Positions 33,533 to 47,300 of a DNA stretch of 64,000 bases are shown here, one piece after another. A program made the position numbers and the translations under genes. A model generated the notes under the pieces. It did not search any database. It was given only the letters and a program-made list of their open reading frames with translations, and was not told the origin of the DNA. Origin of the DNA: Rotaria sordida (Eukaryota; Rotifera; Eurotatoria; Philodinida; Philodinidae); NCBI GenBank assembly GCA_905250125.1, contig CAJNOL010000725.1, positions 1 to 64,000 of the forward strand. Reading direction: 5' to 3'. Position 1 is the first letter of the stretch; each line of letters opens with the position of its first letter.

Positions 33533-33744
33533 TAGAAGGTCGTCATAGCTTTGCTATGTCTTTGTAGAAAAAAAACAGGTTAGTATAATGAGAACCAGTG
33601 TTATTTTGTCGATAGAACGATACATATGTATTCGTCTTTTTTGAATTTTCATATGTCAAAAGATAATTGATGAAAACAATAAAAATATTCAAATTGAAAA
33701 ATTTAGTTCATTATTATTCTTAGTTTGATTTTCAAAATTATCAT

Positions 33745-34546
33745 TTAACCAATTGTTGGAACAATTGTAACAATGCCTTCATCATTAACAAAAACACGAA
33801 CACGATCCGTACGATAATCTAATGTAACCGGTGATCCTTCTTTGACTATCATAACATTTGTAAAGCCTAGTTTAATCTTTGAAATAAATTTATCGATATA
33901 TTTTAATAATATTACCTGTTTCTTTTTTGATTATATTCACTGCTTCTTGACCATTTTTACCGATTAATTCAGGCCATTGATTTTTGTTTAATATAGGATT
34001 TGTTTCTGTATATATACAAAATTTTTTAGTAAATTCTTATTAACAATTTCTTTACTTACGTTTAACACTTTTAACAGGTATATCAATGAGTTTAGTACGA
34101 CTAGAACCTACCGGTGTTACTCTAATATATACATCATTGATATATAACAATTCGTTCTTGTTATCTTTAATAGTCACACTAAGTGAATATGTATGTCCTT
34201 CTAAAATTTGTGAAGGTGAATATTTAATAGCAAATGATATTGGAAATTGAACTGCTTTGCTAATTGATCTTGCAATAACTATTGCTGAAGCATCAGCAAG
34301 TGATGTATCTTGTAATTCAACAGTTAATTTAGCATCAGATTCAGTCGGGATTTGGAAATTAGGAAGAAATGTAATACGGCCATGCATAATAAGAGATTGT
34401 TCAGGTTTCGCAGTGGATGTTGCATCTTATAAATTGATATAGATGGAATTAAAAATAAAAATTTTATTATTTATATGCATACCACAAGAAACAAGAACAT
34501 ATATTAAATTGATGATAAAAACAAATATATTTAATGTATTCATCAT
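33745..34546 (-). CDS. Secreted YbaY-like domain fused to potato inhibitor I (serine protease inhibitor)
   Basis: Four exons (34546-34483, 34425-34060, 34005-33916, 33866-33745) make 213 residues in frame. Residues 1-21 are a hydrophobic signal peptide ending VLVSC. Residues about 32-140 (GRITFLPNFQIPTESDAKLT, LQDTSLADASAIVIARS, TYSLSVTIKD) look like the YbaY domain of bacterial envelope lipoproteins. Residues about 150-213 are a potato-inhibitor-I (eglin/CI-2) domain: WPELIGKNGQEAVNIIKKE, EGSPVTLDYRTDRVRVFV and final IVPTIG. By alignment to eglin c the reactive bond is Leu-Asp in VTLDYR, predicting action on chymotrypsin- or subtilisin-like proteases. No cysteines lie in the inhibitor part, as in eglin. 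The inhibitor domain is split by its own intron. The fusion suggests acquisition from bacteria or shuffling; the introns show it is domesticated. A foldback element starts about 130 bp upstream. Confidence 0.85.
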
Positions 34547-34674
34547 TCAATCTAAAAATTAAATCATTTGAAAATGATTCTTTTAATAGACTAAACTATT
34601 TATTTCACTTAAATAAAGATGTAATTTTATAGCAAAAAGAAAAACTAATAATTCTTTGATGTAGCCAAACGGAG

Positions 34675-35440
34675 GCATTAGAATAATATTACGATAAAAA
34701 ATTGAAATACCCTTCACTTCGATTCGTTTGGATAGACTGATTTTTTTTGTTAGTGGTAGAAGCTTATCTGAAGCTTTTTTTTTCATACAGATAACAGAAA
34801 CAAATACAACTGTCAAGTTATATTTTTTGTCTCACCAAAAATATTTTACCTATTGTCAAGTAAGAAAAACACATATGAAACATTTCATAGATAATTTACA
34901 GTTGTCATCAAAAAATAAAAATAATAATAATAATAAGTCAAAACAGACAATATTGATGCACACATACAGTAAGTTTTCAAAACTAATAGTATTCTGTTTA
35001 AATACTGGAATTCGTGCTTCATAAGTAACGCGTATTATTACAGTTCATTGGACGTCAACTTCCTTGCAAAAACCAGTACTATCATATTTGAAAATTCGAA
35101 ATTTTGTAACCATTGACTATTAAACTTACTGGTTTCGAAAATTTGCTCTATGTACATCAATATAGTATCATTCGTAAAATTTGTTTTGATTTCTTCTTCT
35201 TATTCTCTTAGGTGACAACTGAAAATTATCTATGAAATGCTACGCATGTGTTTTTGCGTACTTGGTAAAAGATAAAATTATTTTCATGATGCCAACAATA
35301 ATAATTGATAGTAGTATTGACTTACCTCATCCGTACGAAAAAAAAATGAATAAGCTTCTGCCACTAACTAAAAAATATCACCCCATTTGATTGAACCGAT
35401 ACGGAGATATTTCATTTTTTTAATCGTTGTACTATTTATG
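34675..35440. repeat. Foldback element upstream of the inhibitor gene
   Basis: Arms about 34675-34910 and 35208-35440 align as reverse complements: GTTAGTGGTAGAAGCTTATC pairs with GAATAAGCTTCTGCCACTAA, and CATTTCATAGATAATTTACA pairs with AAAATTATCTATGAAATGCT. The spacer has an ATA microsatellite. Small frames inside on both strands are by-products. No target duplication defined. Confidence 0.7.
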
Positions 35441-36030
35441 ATTTACTCTGTATATATGATAGATGATTCGTCGTGAGTTTACCATTTCTCAGTATTTATA
35501 TCAGTTATCTTGATTTTCGTAGAACCGTATGATCATAGTTCGTGCTGAGTAAAAAAAAATAATCATTTGTGAAGATACAAGACATAAAGATAACGATGTG
35601 TCGTTGTATATTTAGTGTCTTTTTTGCAATTGAAAGACGTGATAGATCATTTATATAGAGATAAAGATGCGTATGTGTGTATGTTCTTTTCTTGTATATT
35701 ATTAGAAGTAAAATATCATCATTAAGTTTTATTGTTTAGAACACGTTTGTGACATCTCTTATGAAAGCAAGATGAAAAACTGTTTCTTGTTATTGAAATA
35801 AAATTTGATTTTTTTCTCTATCAAAATTGATATATCTTGACCACTTTTGAAATACTTTGCAATTTCAAATAATATTATTGAATGGTATAATGATTACGTT
35901 TCTATTGTTTCTATAATTTGATCTTATCAACGATTAGTCTTGCTATTTGAACAAAGTGATCTAAACATTTGCAACATGAGATGATAAATAAACTATAAAC
36001 AAAAAGTCAACGTTGTATGTGAATGTACTA
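35441..36030. other. Gap, no gene seen
   Basis: AT-rich; no supported frame or repeat until the TA flank of the next element. Confidence 0.5.
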
Positions 36031-36867
36031 GGCGAGTCAAAATGATTGCAGCATCACGTATTTTCCTCATATCTCGACATAAAAGAATCATAACAGCTAA
36101 AAATTTATCTTAAAAGATGTGCCGTTGAATTCCCAATGCAGTAAGAATTTGGAAATCCTATTACCCAGTTGTGATAATTTTTTAATAAGATGAAAACCGA
36201 AAGTTCGTATGATGGTGCAATATTCTACTATTTCGAGAATAATAAAAATCTTTTTTTTTTCGCTACATTGTAATGGAAAATCACATTATTATGCAAGTCT
36301 TCTGAAATAAAGAATATTTTTACTTTCAACTCACACAGAATTCAACAGTACATCTGTCGAAAAAAACTGGAATGATTTATCATTTATCTATAGGGATATA
36401 CACATAAAATTAAATAATGTTGAGGACATTTTTTTACTCCATTATTGAAGAAAATTACATCATCCGGCGTTAAACATTATAGGAAATGATCAGAACCAAT
36501 GGTTCTTCCACAGGATGCACACACTGTATCCACTAATTGCTTTGATCATACACTAATTGGCTTAATCTCATAATGCTCAACATTGCATGTAGGTGAGGAT
36601 CGATGTGTGTATCCTGTAGAAGTACCAACTAATGAATAGAATTTTTCAGTTAGATGATTATCGAGCATTCAAAATGCGTCATGGAAGTCTTCACTTTTAT
36701 TCTTATAAAAATGCATCACAACAAGGAAATAGGATTTCGAATATCTATTTTTGAAAGTTCAAGGGCGCATCTTTTGACACAAAAAACAAACACTCAAACT
36801 TTTGTGATTTATTTGTGTAGATTTATTAGTTAAATACGTGATGTTGCAATCATTTTGACTTATTTGG
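36031..36867. mobile_element. Mariner-like relic (837 bp)
   Basis: The inverted ends contain AGTCAAAATGATTGCAGCAT continuing CACGTATTT on the left and its near-perfect complement at the right (AAATACGTGATGTTGCAATC continuing ATTTTGACT). TA lies just outside at 36029-36030 and 36868-36869. A plus-strand scrap, MVLPQDAHTVSTN near 36499, may echo the QDxAxxHT motif of Tc1/mariner transposases, but no usable frame survives. Confidence 0.65.
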
Positions 36868-38305
36868 TAGGTATACATTCTGTTCAATTATACATAGATG
36901 CGATTATCAATGCTTATTTTATTTCATGCATTATTATTTCTTCTTTTCTGTATGCCATTGATAAAAAAAAATAATATTTCTATCTCAAAACATGTCTCGT
37001 GCATTGTCACATTCTTAGTGATTCATGAATCATCTATGAGCTTCAATACTGTCTTTCTCTTTTGCTGTTCTCTCGTTTGAATTTGTACTTTCTGATCCAT
37101 TATTTTTCTCTCGCATTCACATTGTAATTTGACCTTATAAATATTTTGAATATGCCCTAATCAACATTTTATTGACCTTTCTATGAATAAGTGATCATTT
37201 TACTATAATAAACATTTGTTAGAGTGCATATATTAAAAATATAATCGACTGTGCGTTTATTAGATATTTTCAAATAGAGCAACATTATATTTTCATTATT
37301 TTACTTGCATAGCCTCAAAAAGAAACCATAATATCTATACTAGTGTACAATAAATTATCATTAATTTGCTGTTAGAAGCGAGCCTACTTTTCTGATTTCA
37401 TTAGGAAATCAATAAGACCATAGCGAAATAAATTTATGAAAGTAGTCAATAGTTTTTCATAAACATAAAATTTAATCTATTTACAGCAAAACACAACTGA
37501 AATTATACATTTGTAGATGTTGTTTGACCTATTACTAATACAATTCAAAAATTTTCATTGAATAGAACGTTTCAAACTTTCTTCTGACATCCATGAAGAA
37601 ATATGATTGTAAAAAACTATTATAGAAAACGCATTATTTTGACTATTATGAATGGCAGAATTGATAATTAATTTTCGATTCCTCAAGGAATTTTCACAAT
37701 TTTATTGTTGATTCCTCGACAACTTAGAAATTCCTATTTGTCAGTTTTTGAATATAAAGTAGATATTATCATTCAAATGGTCAATAGTTTTTCCTCGATC
37801 AACCTCGGAATTTCTCTAGTAAGTACTTTGATTCATTATCTCAATGTATATTTCAAATCTAACTTGATCGATTATTTATTAAAATAGATGTGATAAGCAA
37901 TTCATCAACTGATTAAAAGTGAATGACATTTTCCCATTCTTATATATTTGATTCATCTGTACTCATACTTTAACACAGGATGTGTGTATAGATACAAAGA
38001 ATATGATGAGTTATTAGTTCAAAGAAATAAATTATTCATTGCAACTTTATTCAAAGGTACTCAATCAAGTGTAAGAAACTTACATGTTGTAATGACGAAA
38101 AAGAAAAACGAGTAGAGACTGGAGTAATATACAAATTATCGGAATAATATGTTTAAGCAAAAGCAACGAGATGAATATAATACAAACTCATCAACAATTG
38201 AGATTATTTATTAGTCTACAACGAACTAAAAGAATAATATTGTCATCACTCTCGATACAGATGTTTATTGAATTATTTAATCACTTTAGTCGTGTCTATA
38301 TCATT
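36868..38305. other. Upstream region of the anoctamin gene
   Basis: 1.4 kb, AT-rich, without a recognisable gene. Two 60-codon frames (36898-37080, 37705-37887) are unsupported. It probably contains the anoctamin promoter. Confidence 0.5.
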
Positions 38306-41300
38306 ATGAGTACATCCTCCTATAGTATTCATATAACAGAAGAGAAAAAAAGGCATACATCATCAAAATCAATACTACAAGGAAGAGGTCATACAAAGAA
38401 GAGAAGGCAGAGTAAGTGAAGTGTAACGGTCAGTTTTTGTTATATAGTCTATATCTAGTTACACGAACATATTTTCAATTATTAAACGAAATAATTATGG
38501 TTTTAGATGTGCTTATACTTCCTGTGAATAATCCGTCGATATATTTATTAAAGCTGAAAAACTTTCTAGTGTAAGTATTAAGTTTAGGATATTCTGTTGC
38601 CTAGTTTTCAGTAGCTCAATACATTTGGGTAGCTAATTAACACTTAAATATGTAATACTTTTGAATACTGCTTAGTTAGAGAAAACATATTCAATACAAG
38701 TCTTCAGATATATACCTATTCATGTACGAAGATGATTTTCAGTAAGATACCCAACCAACTATCTGTGACGCAATGATACTGAAGTGCTTTTTTGAGATGT
38801 CCTGTTAGAATTATCTCACTAAATGTTTACTTAAAAATTCAGTACTTCCGAATGTTTAGTTTAGTGCTTTTCGATAATGCACAGTAATGAAATAAGAAAC
38901 AGATAATTGGAGTATTGTTTGATTTTCTTGACAGATCATAAAATGACTGAATCAAATATAAAGCAATCAATTTGTTTATTTAGTTACTTGTTTTCTTACG
39001 AAAAGAACGATGTAAACAAACTTGAAAATATCTATTGTATTAATTTTTAACCATCGTTTTACGCCATCTTCTGAATACTATCTTTATCATCGAACTAAAT
39101 CTAACTTAAACTATTCGTTTTTTTGGAAAGAAAATGAATGGTAACATCTGTCGCATTTGATTCTTATTATTAATTTCATTTATTTAAACTATAAAAAGAA
39201 AACTAAAAAATTAGATATATCACTTGTCCATATAGATATATATATTCATATTTATTCTCTATTCATTTGTTAATGATGCATCAATCAGAATACTAAACCG
39301 TAGATTCATTTTTTTAGTACATATCTTATTCATTCAATTTTCTATTGGCCTTGATATATGCAAACTATTATTATTATGATGATGACATATTGATATGATT
39401 AATATTTTACGTAAATCGATTATTTATTCAATTATATATATATAATTAATATGATAATTTTAACATTTTAGGTTCATTTTTATTTGATAAAACTTCGACA
39501 ACAATATCGGAAGTTGAATTAGAACGTATGTATTAAGAAAATTTTTTATTTTATTTTCGAATAAAATTTTGATAAAAAATTTTTAATATCCGAAAAAAAA
39601 AGAGAATTTTGATATTTTAAAGATATATATTATGTTCTATCTATTATTTATTCTTCCAGAATTGAATCAGCATGATATACCTGATCTTCATAATTCTTGC
39701 GAATCATTTTATTCATGTCATTCCGTTATGGGTATTCTACTGAATAAAATCCTTTTTTTTTCCTTTTTAATCATGCTTCATTTATTAATTAACTATGGAT
39801 TCGCTCGTTTACTATCACGACTACCGGACGGTTCTTGCTTCTTTTTTTTTTTATTTATTATTCCAAAAGAGGAATTATAGAAAAAAAGATTTTGTTTTTG
39901 TTTGCTTTAAGACGTGCCTCAAGAAAATAAAACATTTCCAACAGAAGAACAAATAAGACCAGCTGATTCATTATTGAATAGAAATTACAATATGAATGGT
40001 AAGATTTCTTTTTAAAAAAAAAAAAACTATTTGTAGTGAATTTGATGAGTCCTTCACATTTGGTTAAACAAATGATTTATTGCTTTATGATTAGAAATAA
40101 AAGATGAAAGTTTTTTTTTTTCGATTATTTATCAAACAGTTAGTAGAATAATTTTTTGTTTTTACGCATCTGTTTATATATCGAACTATTGATAAAGATA
40201 ATAGTACGAAACAAGGATCAAATGTAAAATGCTGAAGAATGCAGAAAAAAAAATGTGAAGAGCCACTTATTATCGCTCATAGTTAGGATTGAGAAATATG
40301 AAGAGAAAATACTCAAGAAAAGAATAGATTGATGGAATGATTATTATTTGTTTTCATGGGTCTGTTTTTACATTAGCATGATGCTGTTTTGTTGTTCTTA
40401 TTCATCATTATTATTTGTCTGATAGAATATCATTTCGCAGTTACTGATACATCCGTTCTTTTACATTTTTTTTTCAATAAAACATTCGAAATACAAAAAT
40501 AATGAGGAATCCAACATAATCTATTATGTCATAAAATATTTTTCTTTCCCAAGAGACTAATATACAAGTTTTTCAATAGAATAACTAATCAATGACTATA
40601 AATAAGTTTATTCAATTTATTTTTTGAATAAGACTATAGTATTTTCTAATTGTTAGAATAAAAATAACTTCGATCAATATAATTTTGTAGGTGAACGACG
40701 AAAAATGAATGCAAATAACGATGATCATCATCATCATCATCATCATGAAGTTGTTATCAATTCTGTAAGTATATATATATATATATATAGATGTTTTCTT
40801 TCTATTTGATTAATATTTGATCGAATGATAGTCTTTGTCAAAAATGATACATTTATTTCTGATTGATCCTATTCAAAAAATTTCACGATATACTGTTAAA
40901 ATTTATAGATTTTTTTTCCGCATGACCAAGATTTTATTAATTCTTATTGTCTTTTTTTTTATTATTTTTCTTTTTTAATTAGGATCATAATCATAGTAAA
41001 GCAAGTATAATGCAAATTGATCGATCAAAATATATATATCATGATGGTGAATTTCTTCCCATCGATTATATTCTTGTATATACACGTTATCATTCAAGTC
41101 ATTTTCGACGAAGTCATAAATTTAGACGTCAACATGATCAATATAGACAATATTTTCAAGATCGTCTTAGAAGATTAGGTTTTATTGTTGTTGAAGAACG
41201 ATTAACTGATGAAGTAAATTAAGAAAAAAAAAAACTTTCTTTTTTTTTCCTTCTTTAAAAAAATTTCTATTAGGAAAATGACCTTCTTAATTTACGTCAA

Positions 41301-44300
41301 GCTGAAACATCACCTGATGTTCATGATAATAATAATAATAATAATGATGAAAGTAATCATGTATGGGTTCGTGGTTTTTCAACATTACAACGACATGTAT
41401 CAATACGTTTACAAAATATTAGTTCACATTTAAAAAAAGATACAAACGAAAATAATAATAATAATAATACAAATGGAACACAAATTGATAAGATTGATGA
41501 AGAAGAAACTGTACAATTAAATAATGCAATAGATAATATTAGATATGAAAATGAATCAAAAGTATGTTAATTATTAAATTCTTATATTCATTTCAGAGTT
41601 AAATGACTGTTGACATTTTTTTTGCATAGTTTTAAAACACAAAAAGAGGAAGATAATTCGGATTTTAGTACGAAGTATAGTCGACATTACTTTATTGTTT
41701 TATAAAGTTAATGAAAAATTTCAGAGCATTTTTCCTTCTTGAATACATCATATATGTCACACTTGAAAATGGAACTCAATTAAACAAAAATTGAACTTCA
41801 AATATCAATTTTCAAGTTTCTAATGCACATAGTCAGTCCCTTGATGCGGTTGTCATGCAAAAATGCACGTACCAGATCTCTCTCGATGAGGGTGCCGCGG
41901 AAATAAAGGCAACTGAAATTTGAATACATCATATGTTTTGAAGATGATGTTAATTCACTTTGGAAACAATATGCTTCCTCAATTATAATATAATGAACAG
42001 ATAATCTAACTTGATTTATAAGAAAATTTGCTTAAAACCATAGAATATTTTGCTATAAACTTGCGTTCGAATCTCAGTAAATTCTTTTCTCATAGTCTCG
42101 ATCCACACATATTGAACCTTGACTCCTATAGAGTTAGTCTGAATCAATATAAAAAGATATACGTGATAGAAACTTGAAGTTTACTTTCACTGAAAGAAGT
42201 AAATTGGCACAAGAATGAATTTTTGATTTAAGTGCGACGAAAGCCACTAGTTACATAAGCCATGTCAAACACTGTGGAAATAGCATTTAAAAAGGTCGAT
42301 ATATATCTCGAAGAAATTGAAGAAGAACGAAATAATCATGACGACGATGTTTGGAAGCATTTATAGTATAGATGATTGTTGATGATTATTGACTTTTATA
42401 GTGAAATAACATAAATGTCTTCAAATTATTTTCGATTGATCGATTTGAATTTAGAAAATTATTTTCATGAAAGTATCAATAAAATAAAGATTTAAGAGAA
42501 TTTTTCAAAAGTATTGATATATTATAATCATTATTGATCTCGATTTTGCATGGATTGATAGACAAGAAGTTACGCTATATGTCCATTGTATCATAATTGA
42601 GAAAACATATTTTCTTCAAAATTCCTGATGTATTCAAGAAGAAAAGCGACTGAAATTTTTTATAGAATTTGTAAAGTGATAGAGCAATGTTGATTCTAGA
42701 TCATATTAAAATCCGAGATATTTTGGGTTTTGAAATTATTCAAAAAATGTCTACATCCATTTAATTTTGAAATGGACTATAATTTCTATACAAAAAAGAA
42801 ATAATTTAATTTTGTTTTATTTTTTTGAGAAAAAATCTCAAACAATAACTGAACGTGAAGATGAAATAGAACAAGATGAACGATATTTTGTTAAAATTCA
42901 TGCACCATTTGAAGTACTTCTTGTTTTGGTAAGATAAAATTAAAAAAGAGAATTTTTATTTATTTAATTTTTCTTTTTTTTTTTAATAATTTGATTTATA
43001 TAGGCAGAAAAATTAAAAGTTAAATTACCATTCAGTGAAAATAAATCACCATTAAAACCTAGTTTATTTGATCAAGGTTTACCATGTCAATCAACTCGTC
43101 TTAATCCACGTGAATTTCCTAAACCACATAAAGGAAAATCGTTTTTTACGGCTTGTTATCAAAAAAGTCTTCATTATAGGTTTGTAGAGAATATAATATA
43201 AATATAAATTCTATATAGAATTAAATAGATTTTCGAAATATTTTGATGATGTTGATAAAGTCTTTCGTCCATCTGAACGAAGTCGTCTTGTTTATGAAAC
43301 TCTTCTTCGTTGTCCATATCGATCATCAGAACAAATGCTTTCAGGTAAGTTTAATCATTGTACTTCGTAAATCGTTTTTGTTTTTTTGAAATCTAAAGAA
43401 AAAAAAAAACAAAAGTATGAAATTCTATTCGAAATTTTGACTAATCTTTCTAGTCAACCAGCTTGTTTTATCTTTTAATGACCGTAAGCATTATGCGATA
43501 TGAAGATTTAACATATTTACCTTTGATTAATTTCATTTGATTTTTTTTTTCATTAATGAATATAGAAATAAAATAAAAAAGTTGAACTGTTTTTTTTCCT
43601 TTTCTTTTTTAGCTATGAATGGAACAAGAGATGAATTATCAGAAATAGATTCAAGATTAACAAATCAGAATTTGAATAGAAAAATACTACAAGCAACTGC
43701 AAGTGAAGATCAAACATTAAAAATTGAAGAAGTTTTTACATCAAGTACAAGACGATCGGGTATGATTTTATTTCATCGATATTCTTTTGTTTTCTTTTTT
43801 TGTCAAATTAATAAATCATTTAATTAAACTCTTAGGAATGAAAGATACAGGTAACAAATAAAAAAACAACCGAGTAGTATTTGATGTTCATAGATTTTTC
43901 ACATGCTTCTTCTTCTCATTAGTATTTATCGCTTGTTTAGTATATGCTTATATATTTCATTTGATTTGATTTTATTGTTTTATGTTTAGTTTATTTTTTT
44001 TATGTTGTATGTTATTTTATGAACATTCGGATGATATGTATATGAAATTTTGTCTTCATAGGTATTGAAGTATTACTCGAAGAAGGTGTATATGAAGCAG
44101 CATATCCATTACATGATCAACTTATTCGTGAACAAGATGCTGGTGAACCGGAAACATGGAATGATCGAATGGTAAATTTATATCTAAGTGAAATAATTAG
44201 ACGCTAAAATTTTACAAGATCGTACCTCTAATCTTGTAAAATTAGATGAAAATCATAGTTTCAAAAATCTTATACTAACGAGCAAAGTTCTCAAACTGAT

Positions 44301-47300
44301 AAATCACTTTTGAGTCTAGACTTTAAATGAATACAGGAACACTAGAAAAATTAATTTTCGAATTTCGACTTAAAGCTTTGCATAGAGACAGACTTTTATG
44401 AGAGTAGTTTATTGTGAAAATTTCGAATCTTTGAATTTACTTCTATCTTGAATGGAGAATGTCAAACCTGCCTGTTTATCTAAATGATGTAAAAGACACG
44501 CTATTATCATAGTTATATCTTAGGATAGGAATGGTGACAAAATCTGAAACATTCACAAAACTCTATTTTCATTAAGATCTGTCTCTATGCAAAGTTATAT
44601 TTGCAGCAATAAGCTAAGGGCGAGAACTTTTTTCAAAGTATTCATAGCTCATTTCGATCTACATAATGCACATAATCTTGACTCAAAAGCGATTAATTAA
44701 TTGGAGAATTTCTCTCGTAAGTCATAATATTAAACCTTTTTAAGTTTGGCAGAGGCTGCGAAACTTAAAAGAGTTCTTCACCCAGATACACTCTCGGAAC
44801 TTTTTTTGACAAAACCATTCAAGTTTAAAACCTCAAAAAAAAGTTCCGAGAGTATGTTCGGATGAAGAATTATTTTAGATTTCTCAGCCTCTGCCGAACT
44901 TTATTTCTGAGATTTAGATTTTTCTTTTGTATAATTTCATCTTTTTTTTTTTACTTGGATATATTTTTGATAAATCGAAAAAATATATTTTTTTCTTAAG
45001 AAATTATATTATCGTTGGGCAAAATTTAAAAATATATTTCGTATTCAACCGATTCATGCTATAAGAGATTATTATGGTGAACGTTTAGCATTTTATTTTG
45101 CTTGGCTTGGATGGTATAATTCATTATTAATAATTCCATCAATTCTTGGAATATTTGTTCTTTTATGGGGTCTTCTTTCGGTTAAATATGATAGACCAAC
45201 ACTTGATACATGTAATTCAACTTCTAGTTATTTAATGTGTCCAAAACTTGTAAAAAAAAAAGAAAAAAATTTTTTTTTAATAATCTTAATTATATTATTT
45301 TAATTTTAGGATCGACAATCATATTGGTTTTTAAATGAAACTTGTTTCAATGCAAAAGTATGTCAAAAAAAAAAAAGAACCAATCAATTATTTTTTTTTT
45401 CTTTAGATGTCTTATATTTTTGATAATTCAGCTTCTGTAGCTTTTGCTATAATGATAAGTATATTTGCTGTAAGTATTAATTTCCTTTGGCAACGACATG
45501 AATTTCGACTTCAATATGAATGGGATATGGTAATAGACAAAAAACAAACAAATCATTTATTGTATTCAATAAGAATAAATTGTTTTTGTGTTTTTCTTAG
45601 ACGGATATTGCTGAAGAAACTGAAACATTACGACCAGATTTTGAACGACGTGTTGAAAAAACAATTATAAATAAAGTAACTGACAAAGTTGAACCATATG
45701 TACCACCTTATAAAAGATTTCTTTATTATACGTATGTTTATTTTTTTTTTTTATTTTTTTTAATTTAATATATTAAATAAATCATTTTTATATAGATCAT
45801 CATTTTCGATTGTAGTATTAATGGTATTTCTTGTTTTAGCTGTTGTTGCTGGTATTGTTATTTATCGGTAATAATAAGATTGTCATTGTTGTTTAAGTTT
45901 GATCATAAATAATTAATTTTTGATTAGATTAAGTGTTTCAGCAGCATTTAATTCAATCGATAGAGAAATGTGGATTTATCGATGGAAACCAATTATTGTT
46001 CCAATAACTGGAGGTATTGAAAACAAAAAAAAAAGATTCATAGTTTATTTGCTAATTTAAATTTCGATATTGTTAAGAAAAAATCAGTCTGTTCATGTAT
46101 AGAGTTCGATATGATATCGGTAATATCAATCGAAAATAATTACATTCGACAAATAAATTGCATATTGATTATTGTTGAAAGTTAGAATTTCTTTAAGTCT
46201 TACTTTTTATATCGGTCGTAGACCGGCTGTGTCAAATTGACTCCTTATCGTTAGCCATTATCAGTCGCATCTACTACTATACAACCATTTATCTGCATCA
46301 AAGTTTAAAAACATATTATGATCATTTAGAATTTAAGAAAAATTTTTGAATGCTTTAAAAGACCCTTAAATATAGATTTTTACTATCGTTTAATATCTTT
46401 TTCTTTGCTAAAGATCTTTGATGTAGAATGTTGTGCTTGCCATTAGATTGCTGAAGAAACGTACTCATTGATTTTTGACTCTGGTTGCTACGAAGAGCAT
46501 GGGAAGGGATGAGCTGCAAAACTTTTACTTAGAACTTACACTCGCTATTTTACTTCGAAAATATATAAGTGAAAGTCTACATACTATCTTTAATTTACTC
46601 TAATCTTTGTGTTATAATTTTTGTTTTATTTTTATTCTTCTATGAAGTTTTACGTATAGTAAAATTATTGAGATATTTTGATTTTACTAAAACAATTTAT
46701 AAGATAGTAGTTATTCACAAATGAATAATTTGATCATTCTTTCTATTTCAATAAATACTGATAAAAACTTTATAGACATATATTTTTGTTGAAGCACGAC
46801 ATGATAAACTAAGATGTATATTTTCTATTTGATGAACTCTATTAACTTTTTATATTTATATCCTATAGAAAAACTTTTTTTTCTAAAATTTATAATTAAT
46901 AGAAATTATTTGAATGTCATTTTACTTAAAACTTTCATGATATTCTTATAAGGTGCCCGCAATTGAAAGTTTGAGTAAAGACTTTTTGACATTTTTATGT
47001 CACGATTGGATAGACCTCATCGAATTACCTGAAAAACTGTTATTTTTGTTGTGAAACTTAGATCTAAAAAAAAATCAGAAAAACCTATAAAAATTGAACT
47101 ACGCCAAAAGTATCAAGTTCCGCTAGCCTCAATATTTATCCGAATTTTTGTTTTGATTCTACTAGCCATAAATATGAGTTTAACTATCAGAAGTTCAATT
47201 TCGAAAGAAATGAATATCACATTGAGAATTTACATCGAATAGTATATTCAACAATACTAATTTCCGTCAAATAAACGATTTTTCTCAACAATCAAACAAT

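Noticed and set aside
42261-42367. Small frame (MSNTVEIAFKKVD...) in the anoctamin intron 7
   Set aside because: Only about 34 codons, no splice sites keeping the anoctamin frame, and no recognisable domain.
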